Shown: positions 44,188 through 52,802 of the stretch, piece by piece
How the letters are laid out: every line of letters begins with the position of its first letter
Position numbering within the stretch: the stretch's first letter is position 1
Source of the DNA: Aquimarina atlantica
GTDB lineage: Bacteria > Bacteroidota > Bacteroidia > Flavobacteriales > Flavobacteriaceae
Length of the DNA: 64,000 nt
Direction of reading: 5' to 3'
NCBI RefSeq assembly: GCF_000626715.1
Contig: NZ_AQRA01000001.1
Span: 1 to 64,000 of the forward strand
Notes under the pieces: model-generated
The model's database searches: none
What the model saw: only the letters and a program-made list of their open reading frames with translations
What the model was told of the DNA's origin: nothing
Position numbers and translations under genes: made by a program

Positions 44188-44667
44188 GTGAAAAAAAAGT
44201 TATTTTTATTGCACGGATGGATTGGGACTCAACTAGGCCTACTCTTTTTTGTCATATGTTTTTCTGGAACAATCTCAACCGTTAGTCATGAGTTAGATTG
44301 GTTAATTCAATCAGATTATAGAGCCACACCACAATCGACTTATGTTTCGAGAAATGTCATTTCAAATAATTTTGCAAAGACTTATCCAAAGGCCAAAATC
44401 ACCTATTGGATACGTCATGATGAACCTTACCTATGTGACTTGTTGTATAAAGAAGAAGATAAGAAACTTTCATTTGTATTTGCAAACCCTTATACTGGAG
44501 AAATTCAAGGAGAAACAAGTCTTACGGCTCAACTCTATCTAAGAGATTTGCATTATTACCTCTTCATACCTTTTCAAGTTGGGAATTACATCGTTTTATT
44601 TTTTGGATTTCTTATCCTCATAGTGGAAGAAATTTTTTGTACTCGATGTAAAAAATGGAATGAATAA
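44188..44667 (+). CDS. PepSY-associated TM protein, N-terminal part of a broken gene
   Basis: The start is best at GTG 44188 (the frame is open to a TTG at 44149, whose extra codons look random). The N-terminal 159 residues match PepSY_TM proteins, membrane proteins often linked to siderophore or iron-reduction systems: KKKLFLLHGWIGTQLGLLFFVICFSG, then a periplasmic PepSY domain, then LRDLHYYLFIPFQVGNYIVLFFGFLILI. At this helix the frame ends with VEEIFCTRCKKWNE and a stop. The expected family continuation (a W-K-K-F-F stretch) is present in the next frame at about 44624-44638. The full protein is therefore split by a frameshift or small deletion near 44615-44625. Confidence 0.75.
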   Translation: MKKKLFLLHGWIGTQLGLLFFVICFSGTISTVSHELDWLIQSDYRATPQSTYVSRNVISNNFAKTYPKAKITYWIRHDEPYLCDLLYKEEDKKLSFVFANPYTGEIQGETSLTAQLYLRDLHYYLFIPFQVGNYIVLFFGFLILIVEEIFCTRCKKWNE

Positions 44668-45433
44668 GCTGAGTAGAAGTTTACATAGGTTAGTTGGCTT
44701 ATGGACTATTCCTTTTATTTTTCTTATTGTGATTATTAATAGCTGGTATTTTGCAGAACGTGCAAATATTGCTGGCATTAAACCAATGGTAAACCCTAAG
44801 CATATAAAATTAGATATACTCAATTATCAAAATGAAAAGAAGAGTTTGTTCCCTTTTGATATAGATTATGATAAAGCAGTTAAGATTGCAGAAAAAGCTA
44901 TTCCTCACTTAAAAGTAAAAAACATTTTTCCTGCTATTGATTCTACAGAAACGATATATGTAATGGGATATAGTAATGTCCCATTAGTTAGACAAAGGGC
45001 TAACCGCGTATACATTAATCCATATAACTATAAAATAGAACATATTCAAAGTGCAGCAAAGAGTAGTACTATTATGTGGATTAATGATATCGTAGATCCT
45101 TTGCACTTTGGGTATTGGGGTGGGATAACAACCAAAGTACTTTGGTTCATTTTTGGGTTAATTATTTCAATCTTGATACTTTCTGGTGTTTATATCTCTT
45201 TAAAGAGAAAACCTCGATTAAAACAAAAAAGTAGAATTGAGAAAATATTTCTAAACGGTATTAACACATTAGTTATCTGTTGCTTGTTTTATTTTATGCT
45301 AAAACGATTGCAGACAAGATATGAAGCTACTGTTTTAGCTCATTGTGTGGTTTTTGTTTTCTGGATGCTACTATTTGCTTTATTATATTATGTATTGGTT
45401 TTTAACATAAGAAAAACCAGGAATCATAATTAA
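44660..45433 (+). CDS. PepSY-associated TM protein, C-terminal part of a broken gene
   Basis: A 257-residue continuation of the upstream fragment, in another frame and overlapping it by 8 bp. SLHRLVGLWTIPFIFLIVIIN is the helix that normally follows the first transmembrane unit of PepSY_TM proteins. It is followed by a second periplasmic domain (about 35-130, with YDKAVKIAEKAIPHLKVK and a VYINPYNYKIE strand) and three further helices (LWFIFGLIISILILSGVYIS, INTLVICCLFYFML, VFVFWMLLFALLYYVLVF). Without the upstream part it lacks an ordinary start, so it may be untranslated or a pseudogene. A sequencing error is the other explanation. Confidence 0.7.
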   Translation: MNKLSRSLHRLVGLWTIPFIFLIVIINSWYFAERANIAGIKPMVNPKHIKLDILNYQNEKKSLFPFDIDYDKAVKIAEKAIPHLKVKNIFPAIDSTETIYVMGYSNVPLVRQRANRVYINPYNYKIEHIQSAAKSSTIMWINDIVDPLHFGYWGGITTKVLWFIFGLIISILILSGVYISLKRKPRLKQKSRIEKIFLNGINTLVICCLFYFMLKRLQTRYEATVLAHCVVFVFWMLLFALLYYVLVFNIRKTRNHN

Positions 45434-45552
45434 TTGGTAATGATCTGTTAAAGTTGAATCACCATAATGAATTTTTAGTAACTTCAATAGCAATTGATAT
45501 GCATTTGCTTTATTTAGACTAGTTAAATACAAATCTTTAAAAATTAAAACTC

Positions 45553-46014
45553 ATGCCTGTTTATAATTTAAAAATTAATGGTCAATCTCATAGTGTCGAG
45601 GCTGATCAGGATACTCCTCTTTTATGGATATTAAGAGATCATCTTAATATGGTTGGTACCAAATTTGGCTGTGGTATAGGTCAATGCGGTGCATGTACCA
45701 TACATGTAGATGGTTCTGCTAACAGAAGCTGTTTACTTCAGGTTTCTATGGTAGAAAACATGGAAATTACTACGATAGAAGGCTTATCTGAAGATGCCTC
45801 ACATCCTGTTCAACAGGCATGGAAAGAAGTAGATGTACCACAATGCGGATATTGCCAGGCAGGGCAAATGATGTCTGCCGCCGCTTTCTTACAGCAAAAT
45901 GCAAACCCAAATAAATCTGAAATCAGAGATGCAATGAGTGGTAATATATGTAGATGCGCTTCGTACAACAGAATAGAAGAAGCCGTAGAAGTTGCTGCCA
46001 GTAAAATGAGCTAA
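45553..46014 (+). CDS. (2Fe-2S)-binding subunit of a molybdenum hydroxylase
   Basis: The 153-residue small subunit of an isoquinoline 1-oxidoreductase/aldehyde-dehydrogenase type enzyme. The plant-ferredoxin-like cluster site is GCGIGQCGACTIHVDG plus a later Cys in SCLLQVS, and the second cluster site is PQCGYCQAGQMM ... GNICRCASYNRI. It passes electrons from the Mo centre to an acceptor. Together with the large subunit 111 bp downstream, and XdhC and MocA-like genes, it forms one operon. Unlike three-part xanthine dehydrogenases, no FAD subunit gene is present, which is typical of the IorAB type. Confidence 0.93.
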   Translation: MPVYNLKINGQSHSVEADQDTPLLWILRDHLNMVGTKFGCGIGQCGACTIHVDGSANRSCLLQVSMVENMEITTIEGLSEDASHPVQQAWKEVDVPQCGYCQAGQMMSAAAFLQQNANPNKSEIRDAMSGNICRCASYNRIEEAVEVAASKMS

Positions 46015-46125
46015 CCCTTTTAAATTTTGAACGTATGAAATGAGCTATAACAATTTGATGAATATCAACCGAGATGTTCAATGGCGAATTCCATATGACA
46101 ACCAAAAACAATAAAAAAAGAACAG

Positions 46126-48291
46126 ATGAAAGATAATGTATCACCTTCATTTAGTAGAAGATCATTTATAAAAACATCGGCATTGGCTGGTGGCGGAATG
46201 TTAATTGGGTTTAATTTATTTCAGGCATGTAAACCTGAAGCAAAACCACCCGTCGATATACCTATCGATATTTCTCAATTAAACTTTAATGATTTTAATG
46301 CCTTTATCAAAATAGCCGATAATGGTATGGTAACGATCTTCTCTCCAAACCCAGAAATAGGCCAGGGGGTTAAAACGTCTATGCCTATGCTTATTGCAGA
46401 AGAACTTGATGTGTCATGGGATAATGTACATGTTGCGCAAGGGGCATTAGATACCAAAAATTTTACACGGCAAGTGGCCGGGGGAAGCCAATCGTTAAGA
46501 CAAGGGTGGGAACCTCTACGCCAAACGGGAGCTACAGCAAGACAGATGCTAATTAATGCAGCAGCAGCCAAATGGGGAGTAGATGCTTCAGAATGTAAAA
46601 CAGAAAACGGAGTAATTATCAATGCCAATGGTGATAAACTTGGGTACGGAGACGTAGTTAAAGAAGCAGCAGCTCTTGAAGTACCAGAAAATATAACATT
46701 AAAAAACCCTAAGGATTTTAAAATTATAGGAAAAAATATTTCTAATGTAGATGTAGATAAAATTATTACCGGACAATCTCTTTACGGAATGGATTATAAA
46801 GAAGAGGGAATGGTATATGCATCGGTATTAAGGCCTCCTGCTTTTGGCAAAAAACTGGTTGATTTTGATGATGCTGAGACTAGAGCTATTTCGGGAGTAC
46901 ATGACGTGGTTAAGTTTGGTGATAAAATTGCAGTCTTAGCAAAAGATACCTGGACAGCCATGAAGGGAAAAAAAGCATTGAATGCTAATTGGACTTCGGA
47001 CTCAAAATTAGAAAATACAGAAGATCATGATAAAATATTAATGAATCTTCTTAATGGAAAGGAATTTAATACGCTGCGTGCCGATGGAAATGTGAAAAAA
47101 GCATTTGCTCAGGCAGATCAGGTGATCGAAAGAACTTATGAATCACCATTTTTACCCCATAATTGTATGGAGCCCATGAATTTCTTTGCAGATGTTACAC
47201 CAGAAAAAATTCGTTTGGTTGGCCCTATACAAACACCAGCAGGTACAGCACGTAGAGTGGCTAATTTACTAGAGCGTGATCCAGAAGATGTTTCTGTAGA
47301 AATGACCAGAATGGGAGGTGGTTTTGGAAGACGACTTTATGGTGATTTTGCTTTGGAAGCAGCAGAAATATCAAAAATCGCCCAGAAACCGGTTAAAGTA
47401 GTATATTCTAGAGAAGATGACATGTCTGCGGGGATATATCGTCCGGCAATAAAATATAAAATTAGTGCATCTATCAAAGATGGTAAAATTAGTGGATATC
47501 ACCTTAAAGAAGCTTCTGTAAATTCGAATATGTACGGCTTAATTCCTAATTTTTTTCCGGCCGGAGCTATTGAAAATTACCAGGTAGATGTTGCTAATTA
47601 TAATAGTAAAATTACAACAGGAGCCTGGAGAGCCCCGTATACTAATTTCTTGTCTTTTGCAGAGCAAAGCTTCTTTGATGAGCTTGCAGAAATCCTGGAA
47701 ATTGATCGTATTCAACTTCGTTTAGACTTATTACAGAAAGTAAAAGGAACTACAGACGAGAGAATTCAATATTCTCCAGAACGATTAGAGAAAGTCATAA
47801 AAGTAGCTGTAGATAAATCTGGATGGGGAAAAACAAAAGAAGGAACATATCAGGGATTTAGTGCATATTATTGTCATAATACCCATGTGGCAGAGGTGGC
47901 AGATGTAGTATTAGAGAATGACATCCCTGTAGTTAAAAAAGTTACTTGTGTAGTAGATTGCGGAATCGTAGTCAACCCACTTGGAGCCAAAAACCAGATT
48001 GAAGGTGGAGTTATTGATGGTGTAGGTCATGCGATGTATGGCGATTTTTCATTTAAAGATGGAGTACCGCAAGACAAGAATTTTAATACCTATCGTTTAA
48101 TTCGTATTAATGAAACTCCTGTGGTCGAAACACATTTTATAGAAAGTGATATAGCCCCAACAGGGCTAGGAGAGCCTACATTACCCCCTGCAGGAGCTGC
48201 TGTAGCAAATGCAATTAAGGCGGCAAAAGGGATACGATTGTATAAGCAACCTTTTATTAAAAATATGAACTCTAAAGCACCACTGGGATAG
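46126..48291 (+). CDS. Molybdopterin-binding large subunit of a molybdenum hydroxylase (IorB-like)
   Basis: A 721-residue catalytic subunit. A twin-arginine signal opens it (SRRSFIKTSALAGGGMLIG), so the folded cofactor-loaded enzyme is exported by Tat. Family motifs include PEIGQGVKTSMPMLIAEELD, TRMGGGFGRRLYGDFALEAA, GAWRAPYTNFLSFAEQSFFDEL, and the C-terminal GLGEPTLPPAGAAVANAI, where the Glu of GLGEP corresponds to the catalytic base of this enzyme class. The insertion pattern matches single-chain IorB-type subunits. Substrates of such enzymes are N-heterocycles or aldehydes; which applies here is not determined. Confidence 0.93.
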   Translation: MKDNVSPSFSRRSFIKTSALAGGGMLIGFNLFQACKPEAKPPVDIPIDISQLNFNDFNAFIKIADNGMVTIFSPNPEIGQGVKTSMPMLIAEELDVSWDNVHVAQGALDTKNFTRQVAGGSQSLRQGWEPLRQTGATARQMLINAAAAKWGVDASECKTENGVIINANGDKLGYGDVVKEAAALEVPENITLKNPKDFKIIGKNISNVDVDKIITGQSLYGMDYKEEGMVYASVLRPPAFGKKLVDFDDAETRAISGVHDVVKFGDKIAVLAKDTWTAMKGKKALNANWTSDSKLENTEDHDKILMNLLNGKEFNTLRADGNVKKAFAQADQVIERTYESPFLPHNCMEPMNFFADVTPEKIRLVGPIQTPAGTARRVANLLERDPEDVSVEMTRMGGGFGRRLYGDFALEAAEISKIAQKPVKVVYSREDDMSAGIYRPAIKYKISASIKDGKISGYHLKEASVNSNMYGLIPNFFPAGAIENYQVDVANYNSKITTGAWRAPYTNFLSFAEQSFFDELAEILEIDRIQLRLDLLQKVKGTTDERIQYSPERLEKVIKVAVDKSGWGKTKEGTYQGFSAYYCHNTHVAEVADVVLENDIPVVKKVTCVVDCGIVVNPLGAKNQIEGGVIDGVGHAMYGDFSFKDGVPQDKNFNTYRLIRINETPVVETHFIESDIAPTGLGEPTLPPAGAAVANAIKAAKGIRLYKQPFIKNMNSKAPLG

Positions 48292-48298
48292 TACGCTT

Positions 48299-49354
48299 AT
48301 GACACACGAATTCAAAGAAATAATAGAATCTTATCATAAAGCCAAACAGCAGGGAATACCTGCTGTTATGGCTACAGTAGTAGACGTAGAAGGATCTTCC
48401 TATAGAAGGCCTGGAGTTGGTATGCTTATTCTTCAAAATGGAAAAATGACAGGTGCTGTAAGTGGGGGGTGTGTTGAAAAAGAAGTACTACGACAAGCAC
48501 AATCTGTTTTCGTTTCCGGAGAACCCAAAATGATGACCTATGATGGTAAATATAGGCTGGGGTGCGAAGGACTATTGTATATTTTGATTGAAACTTTTGA
48601 TATTAATACTATTGAGATTGCAACAATACAAAGACACCTAAAATCCAGAGTACCTTTTGAAATTAGATCATGGTACTCAAAAATAGAAGAGGAAACTTCT
48701 ATTATGGGGTCTATTATGCAATTTAAAGGGGATCAGGCGTTTTGTTTTTCGCAAAATACCAAGCCAGATGATCGTTTAGAGAGTTTTGTTGGAGAAATGC
48801 AACCTTGTTTCAGGCTAATAATTGTTGGTACTGAGCATGATGCAGTGCAGTTATGCAAACTGGCATCAGCCACTGGCTGGGAAGTAGATATCGTAGGTTC
48901 GCCACAACATTCTAAAAAAATAGAAGATTTTCCGGGAGCTAAACAGATAATTCTTAGTGCTCCAGAAGATTTGAGTATAGACCATATAGATGATCAGACC
49001 GCTATTATTCTAATGTCTCATAATTTTGCTAAAGATCTATTATATCTCCAGGCGTTAAAAGAAACCAGACCAATATATATAGGATTATTGGGGCCTGCAC
49101 AGCGTAGAGAAAAACTATTGTCTGCTTTTATAGAATATTTTCCCGAGGTTACCGATAGGTTTCTCGATGCTATTCATGGTCCTGCCGGTTTAAACCTGGG
49201 AGCAGAAACTCCTCAGGAAATTGCTATTTCAATAATTGCCGAAATATTGTCTGTGATCAGAGGTCAAAACCCAATACCATTACAGGAGAAGAAAGGAGCG
49301 ATTCATGATGATCCTAAAAGGAAAGAAATAAATGCCATTGCTACCAAAACCTAA
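48299..49354 (+). CDS. XdhC family molybdenum-cofactor insertion chaperone
   Basis: XdhC proteins bind the molybdenum cofactor, help its sulfuration and insert it into hydroxylases. The 351-residue protein has the N-terminal XdhC/CoxI domain (VEGSSYRRPGVGMLIL, GAVSGGCVEKEVL with the conserved Cys) and a C-terminal Rossmann-like XdhC_C domain (about 175-320: LIIVGTEHDAVQLCKLASAT, AIILMSHNFAKDLLYLQAL, YIGLLGPAQRR, and HGPAGLNLGAETPQEIAISI). It starts 7 bp after the large subunit and overlaps the next gene by 23 bp, as expected for a dedicated maturation factor. Confidence 0.94.
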   Translation: MTHEFKEIIESYHKAKQQGIPAVMATVVDVEGSSYRRPGVGMLILQNGKMTGAVSGGCVEKEVLRQAQSVFVSGEPKMMTYDGKYRLGCEGLLYILIETFDINTIEIATIQRHLKSRVPFEIRSWYSKIEEETSIMGSIMQFKGDQAFCFSQNTKPDDRLESFVGEMQPCFRLIIVGTEHDAVQLCKLASATGWEVDIVGSPQHSKKIEDFPGAKQIILSAPEDLSIDHIDDQTAIILMSHNFAKDLLYLQALKETRPIYIGLLGPAQRREKLLSAFIEYFPEVTDRFLDAIHGPAGLNLGAETPQEIAISIIAEILSVIRGQNPIPLQEKKGAIHDDPKRKEINAIATKT

Positions 49355-49949
49355 AATAGCTCAACTTATTCTTGCAGCAGGTTCCTCTAGTAGAATGGGA
49401 GAACCAAAACAGGTATTGCCCTGGCGCAATACTACATTGATTGGTCACGCTATACAAAGGGCACTACTCATAAAAGAAACATCAATCTATGTGGTTTTGG
49501 GAGCGCATTATGACACTGTATACAAAGAGATTTGTCATTTTCCTGTTACCATACTCAAAAATGAAGAATGGCAATCGGGAATGGGATCTACAATATGTTC
49601 TGGAATTAAAGCTATACAACAAGACAAATTGTCGTACGACGGAGTGTTAATTTCACTGGTAGATCAACCATTATTAGATATAGCTCATTTTAATACATTA
49701 ATCAATCAATTTAGTAAAAAGTCAAGTGTTATTGCCGCTACAGTTTTGGACTCAGGTATTGGGGTTCCTGCAATTATTCCATCTAAATTTTTCGATGAGT
49801 TACTGCAATTGCAGGCAGATTTTGGGGCACGATATATTATTAAAAAACATATAGATCATATAAACACAGTTGATGCTCTTGATAAAGGAGTAGATATTGA
49901 TACGATAGCAGAATATCATGCTATGATAAAAAGCGATTTTTCTTCATAA
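49332..49949 (+). CDS. MocA-like nucleotidyltransferase (molybdenum cofactor cytidylyltransferase)
   Basis: A 205-residue NTP transferase. The nucleotide-binding signature is LILAAGSSSRMGEPKQVLPW, followed by a VVLGAHYDTV strand, NEEWQSGMGSTICSGI and the metal-site LISLVDQPLLD. This matches MocA/MobA-like enzymes that add CMP (or GMP) to molybdopterin. IorAB-type enzymes carry the cytosine dinucleotide form, so MocA activity fits the operon (inference from context). It overlaps xdhC by 23 bp and is the last gene of the molybdenum hydroxylase operon. Confidence 0.88.
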   Translation: MPLLPKPKIAQLILAAGSSSRMGEPKQVLPWRNTTLIGHAIQRALLIKETSIYVVLGAHYDTVYKEICHFPVTILKNEEWQSGMGSTICSGIKAIQQDKLSYDGVLISLVDQPLLDIAHFNTLINQFSKKSSVIAATVLDSGIGVPAIIPSKFFDELLQLQADFGARYIIKKHIDHINTVDALDKGVDIDTIAEYHAMIKSDFSS

Positions 49950-49999
49950 AAAAGCAAAAGGAGTTTCTGTGTAACTTCGTTTTTATAAATCATAAGATG

Positions 50000-50007
50000 T
50001 ATCTTTG
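50000..50007 (+). promoter_or_regulatory. Candidate -7 box of the DUF493 gene
   Basis: TATCTTTG fits TAnnTTTG and lies 29 bp before the ATG at 50037; -33 not clear. It supports the ATG over the upstream TTG at 50022. Confidence 0.5.
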
Positions 50008-50036
50008 GCCTAAATTTTGATTTGATACATGTTACT

Positions 50037-50321
50037 ATGAAAGACCCTGAAGAATTTTATAAAAAATTAAAAGAGCAGTTGGCAGATACATCACTATGGC
50101 CAGCTTCATATTTATATAAATTTATTGTACCTACAAATACAGAAAAGATTGAACAGATCGAATCAATTTTTGATAACCTGGGTTCGGTAATTCAGACAAA
50201 ACAATCTAAAAATGGTAAATATACCAGTGTATCTATCAATGTTAGAATGAAAAATCCGGATCAGGTAATTACTAAATATAAAGAAGTTGCCGAAAAAGTA
50301 GAAGGAGTGATTTCATTATAG
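50037..50321 (+). CDS. DUF493 family protein
   Basis: A small protein of 94 residues of the DUF493 (YbeD-like) family, with an ACT-like ferredoxin fold of unknown regulatory role. Features: MKDPEEFYKKLKEQLADTSL at the start, YLYKFIVPTNTEKIEQIESIF, and the last strand-helix unit GKYTSVSINVRMKNPDQVI to GVISL. The ATG at 50037 follows a -7 box; a TTG 15 bp upstream is less likely. The gene stands alone after the molybdenum operon. Confidence 0.87.
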   Translation: MKDPEEFYKKLKEQLADTSLWPASYLYKFIVPTNTEKIEQIESIFDNLGSVIQTKQSKNGKYTSVSINVRMKNPDQVITKYKEVAEKVEGVISL

Positions 50322-50649
50322 TATTTTGGATGTACAAAATAGAGATCGTAAAGAGGTAAAACAACCAATTTATAGGTAAGCATAAAAGTTGAGATGACTT
50401 TATTAGCTGTTTTTCTTTGTTAAATACCATTGATTAATAAATAAAATATAGTATTGACAGTAGCTTACTTATTTTATTTTAGTATTTTGCGAAACGAATT
50501 ATAGAATAGTCCGAAAAGTAATCAATTGTCAAACTGAATCTAAAGAGTTTATACATAATTACTTATAAATAGTTTTCAAGAGCTTATATTCACAACAACT
50601 TACATATTGATTTTTTAGGCTATCTCTACACAATTTTCACATACATTTT
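50322..50649. other. Intergenic region before the DUF4290 gene
   Basis: AT-rich, no convincing open frame or hairpin. TATTTTG near 50483 is one base short of a -7 box. Nothing more can be supported. Confidence 0.4.
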
Positions 50650-51297
50650 ATGGATATATATAATATAGAATACAATACCGAGCGCGAAAAGCTCATTATC
50701 CCAGAATATGGTCGTCATATGCAAAAAATGATAAACCATACGGTTGCTATTGAGGATCGTGAAGAACGCAATAAGGTTGCAAAGTCGATTATTGCTGTAA
50801 TGGGTAATCTACAACCACATTTACGAGATGTACCAGAGTTTCAGCATAAATTGTGGGATCAGTTGTTTATAATGAGTGATTTTAAATTAGATGTAGATAC
50901 TCCTTTTCCTGTATTGACTAAAGAAAAATTACAGGAAAGACCAGAGCCTCTTAAATACCCTCAGAATTTTCCGAAATATCGTTTTTATGGAAACAATATT
51001 AAACGAATGATAGATGTTGCAAATAGTTGGGAAGATGGAGATTTAAAAAATGCACTTACTTTAACGATTGCTAATCATATGAAAAAATGCTATCTGAACT
51101 GGAATAAAGATACAGTAGAAGATAGTGTTATTTTTAATCATTTGTATGAACTAAGTGATGGCAAGATCGATCTTAAAGGAAGCAATGAAGATCTTACAGA
51201 TTCATCTAATTTGATGAGAGGAAAAAAGAAAAAACATAGTTCTAATAATAGCGGTAAAAAGAATTACCGAAACAATCGTGGTAAAAAACGCTATTAA
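50650..51297 (+). CDS. DUF4290 domain-containing protein
   Basis: A 215-residue cytoplasmic protein of the Bacteroidota-specific DUF4290 family, function unknown. The core reads YNTEREKLIIPEYGRHMQKM, then RNKVAKSIIAVMGNLQPHLRD, FQHKLWDQLFIMSDF and ANHMKKCYLNWNKDTVED. The last 30 residues are a basic, Asn/Lys/Gly-rich tail (GKKKKHSSNNSGKKNYRNNR), which could bind nucleic acid (inference). It lies 46 bp upstream of murA on the same strand, a pairing often seen in this phylum. Confidence 0.92.
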   Translation: MDIYNIEYNTEREKLIIPEYGRHMQKMINHTVAIEDREERNKVAKSIIAVMGNLQPHLRDVPEFQHKLWDQLFIMSDFKLDVDTPFPVLTKEKLQERPEPLKYPQNFPKYRFYGNNIKRMIDVANSWEDGDLKNALTLTIANHMKKCYLNWNKDTVEDSVIFNHLYELSDGKIDLKGSNEDLTDSSNLMRGKKKKHSSNNSGKKNYRNNRGKKRY

Positions 51298-51343
51298 AAT
51301 TAATCAACTACCAATTTACTAACCACTAACGACTAACGATTAC

Positions 51344-52660
51344 ATGGGTACTTTTCAGATAGAAGGAGGGCATCAGCTCAAAGGGGAAATTACACCTCAG
51401 GGCGCCAAAAATGAAGCCTTGCAAATTCTTTGCGCAGTATTATTAACACCAGAAGAAGTTATAATTTCTAATATTCCTGATATACGAGATGTAAATAAAT
51501 TAATAGACATTCTCAGAAATTTAGGAGTGAAAATTCAAAAATTAGGAAAAGGAAAATACTCTTTTAAGAGTGATGAACTTAATTTAGAATACCTGGAGAG
51601 TGAACAGTTTAAGAAAGAAGGAAGTGGTCTTAGAGGATCTATTATGATTGTTGGACCTTTGTTAGCAAGGTTTGGTAAAGGGTATATTCCTCGTCCTGGT
51701 GGTGATAAAATTGGAAGAAGACGTTTAGATACCCATTTTGAAGGGTTTATTAATCTTGGAGCAGAGTTTCGATATAATAAAGAAGAACGTTTTTATGGTG
51801 TCGAGGCACCAGAAGGTTTAACAGGTACTTATATGTTACTCGATGAGGCTTCGGTAACCGGTACTGCAAATATTGTAATGGCTGCTGTACTTGCCAAAGG
51901 TACAACTACAATTTATAATGCTGCTTGCGAACCTTATTTACAGCAGTTATGTAAGATGCTTAATGCTATGGGTGCAAAAATCTCTGGTGTTGGCTCTAAT
52001 CTGCTAGTGATTGATGGAGTTAAAGCTTTAGGTGGGTGTGAACACCGCGTACTACCCGATATGATCGAGATTGGATCATGGATAGGACTAGCTGCTATGA
52101 CAAAAAGTGAAATTACTATTAAAAATGTAAGCTGGGAAAACCTGGGATTGATCCCAAATACATTTAGAAAATTAGGGATTACACTCGAACGGGTAGGAGA
52201 TGATATCCATATACCTGCGCATACAAATGGATACCAGATCGAAAGTTATATTGATGGTTCATTTATGACCATTGCCGATGCTCCCTGGCCTGGATTTACT
52301 CCCGATTTATTGAGTATCGTTTTGGTTGTGGCTACTCAAGCCAGAGGAGAAGTAATGGTTCACCAAAAGATGTTCGAGAGTCGTTTATTTTTTGTAGACA
52401 AGCTTATTGATATGGGAGCTAAGATTATTCTATGCGACCCACATAGAGCTACAATTATTGGTCATGATTTTCAATCTACATTAAAAGCAACTACAATGGT
52501 ATCTCCCGATATTAGAGCCGGAATATCTTTATTAATTGCTGCATTAAGTGCTAAAGGAACATCAACTATTCATAATATAGAACAAATTGATCGTGGATAT
52601 GAAAATATTGATGAACGCCTTAGAGCAATAGGAGCTAAGATTATTAGGGTTGAGGTGTAA
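51344..52660 (+). CDS. murA: UDP-N-acetylglucosamine 1-carboxyvinyltransferase
   Basis: MurA transfers enolpyruvate from PEP to UDP-GlcNAc, the first committed step of peptidoglycan synthesis. Full length (438 residues): N-terminal QIEGGHQLKGEITPQGAKNEAL with the conserved Lys-Asn, LRGSIMIVGPLLARFGK, the active-site loop PGGDKIGRRRLDTHFEGF, and C-terminal GYENIDERLRAIGAKI. The residue that is Cys115 in E. coli is Asp121 here (GAT at 51704-51706). In other bacteria an Asp at this position keeps activity but prevents covalent capture by fosfomycin, so intrinsic resistance is predicted. Confidence 0.97.
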   Translation: MGTFQIEGGHQLKGEITPQGAKNEALQILCAVLLTPEEVIISNIPDIRDVNKLIDILRNLGVKIQKLGKGKYSFKSDELNLEYLESEQFKKEGSGLRGSIMIVGPLLARFGKGYIPRPGGDKIGRRRLDTHFEGFINLGAEFRYNKEERFYGVEAPEGLTGTYMLLDEASVTGTANIVMAAVLAKGTTTIYNAACEPYLQQLCKMLNAMGAKISGVGSNLLVIDGVKALGGCEHRVLPDMIEIGSWIGLAAMTKSEITIKNVSWENLGLIPNTFRKLGITLERVGDDIHIPAHTNGYQIESYIDGSFMTIADAPWPGFTPDLLSIVLVVATQARGEVMVHQKMFESRLFFVDKLIDMGAKIILCDPHRATIIGHDFQSTLKATTMVSPDIRAGISLLIAALSAKGTSTIHNIEQIDRGYENIDERLRAIGAKIIRVEV

Positions 52661-52802
52661 TATCTTCGTGTTTTTGATATAAGGTAAGATTAGATAACCA
52701 GGTGTAGATTTGTTTATATGCTATCTCTTATTGTTTAAACGATTGCATAAAACCATACAAGAAGAGCTTCGGTATTTAGCTGTATTGGCTTTTTTCTATT
52801 TG

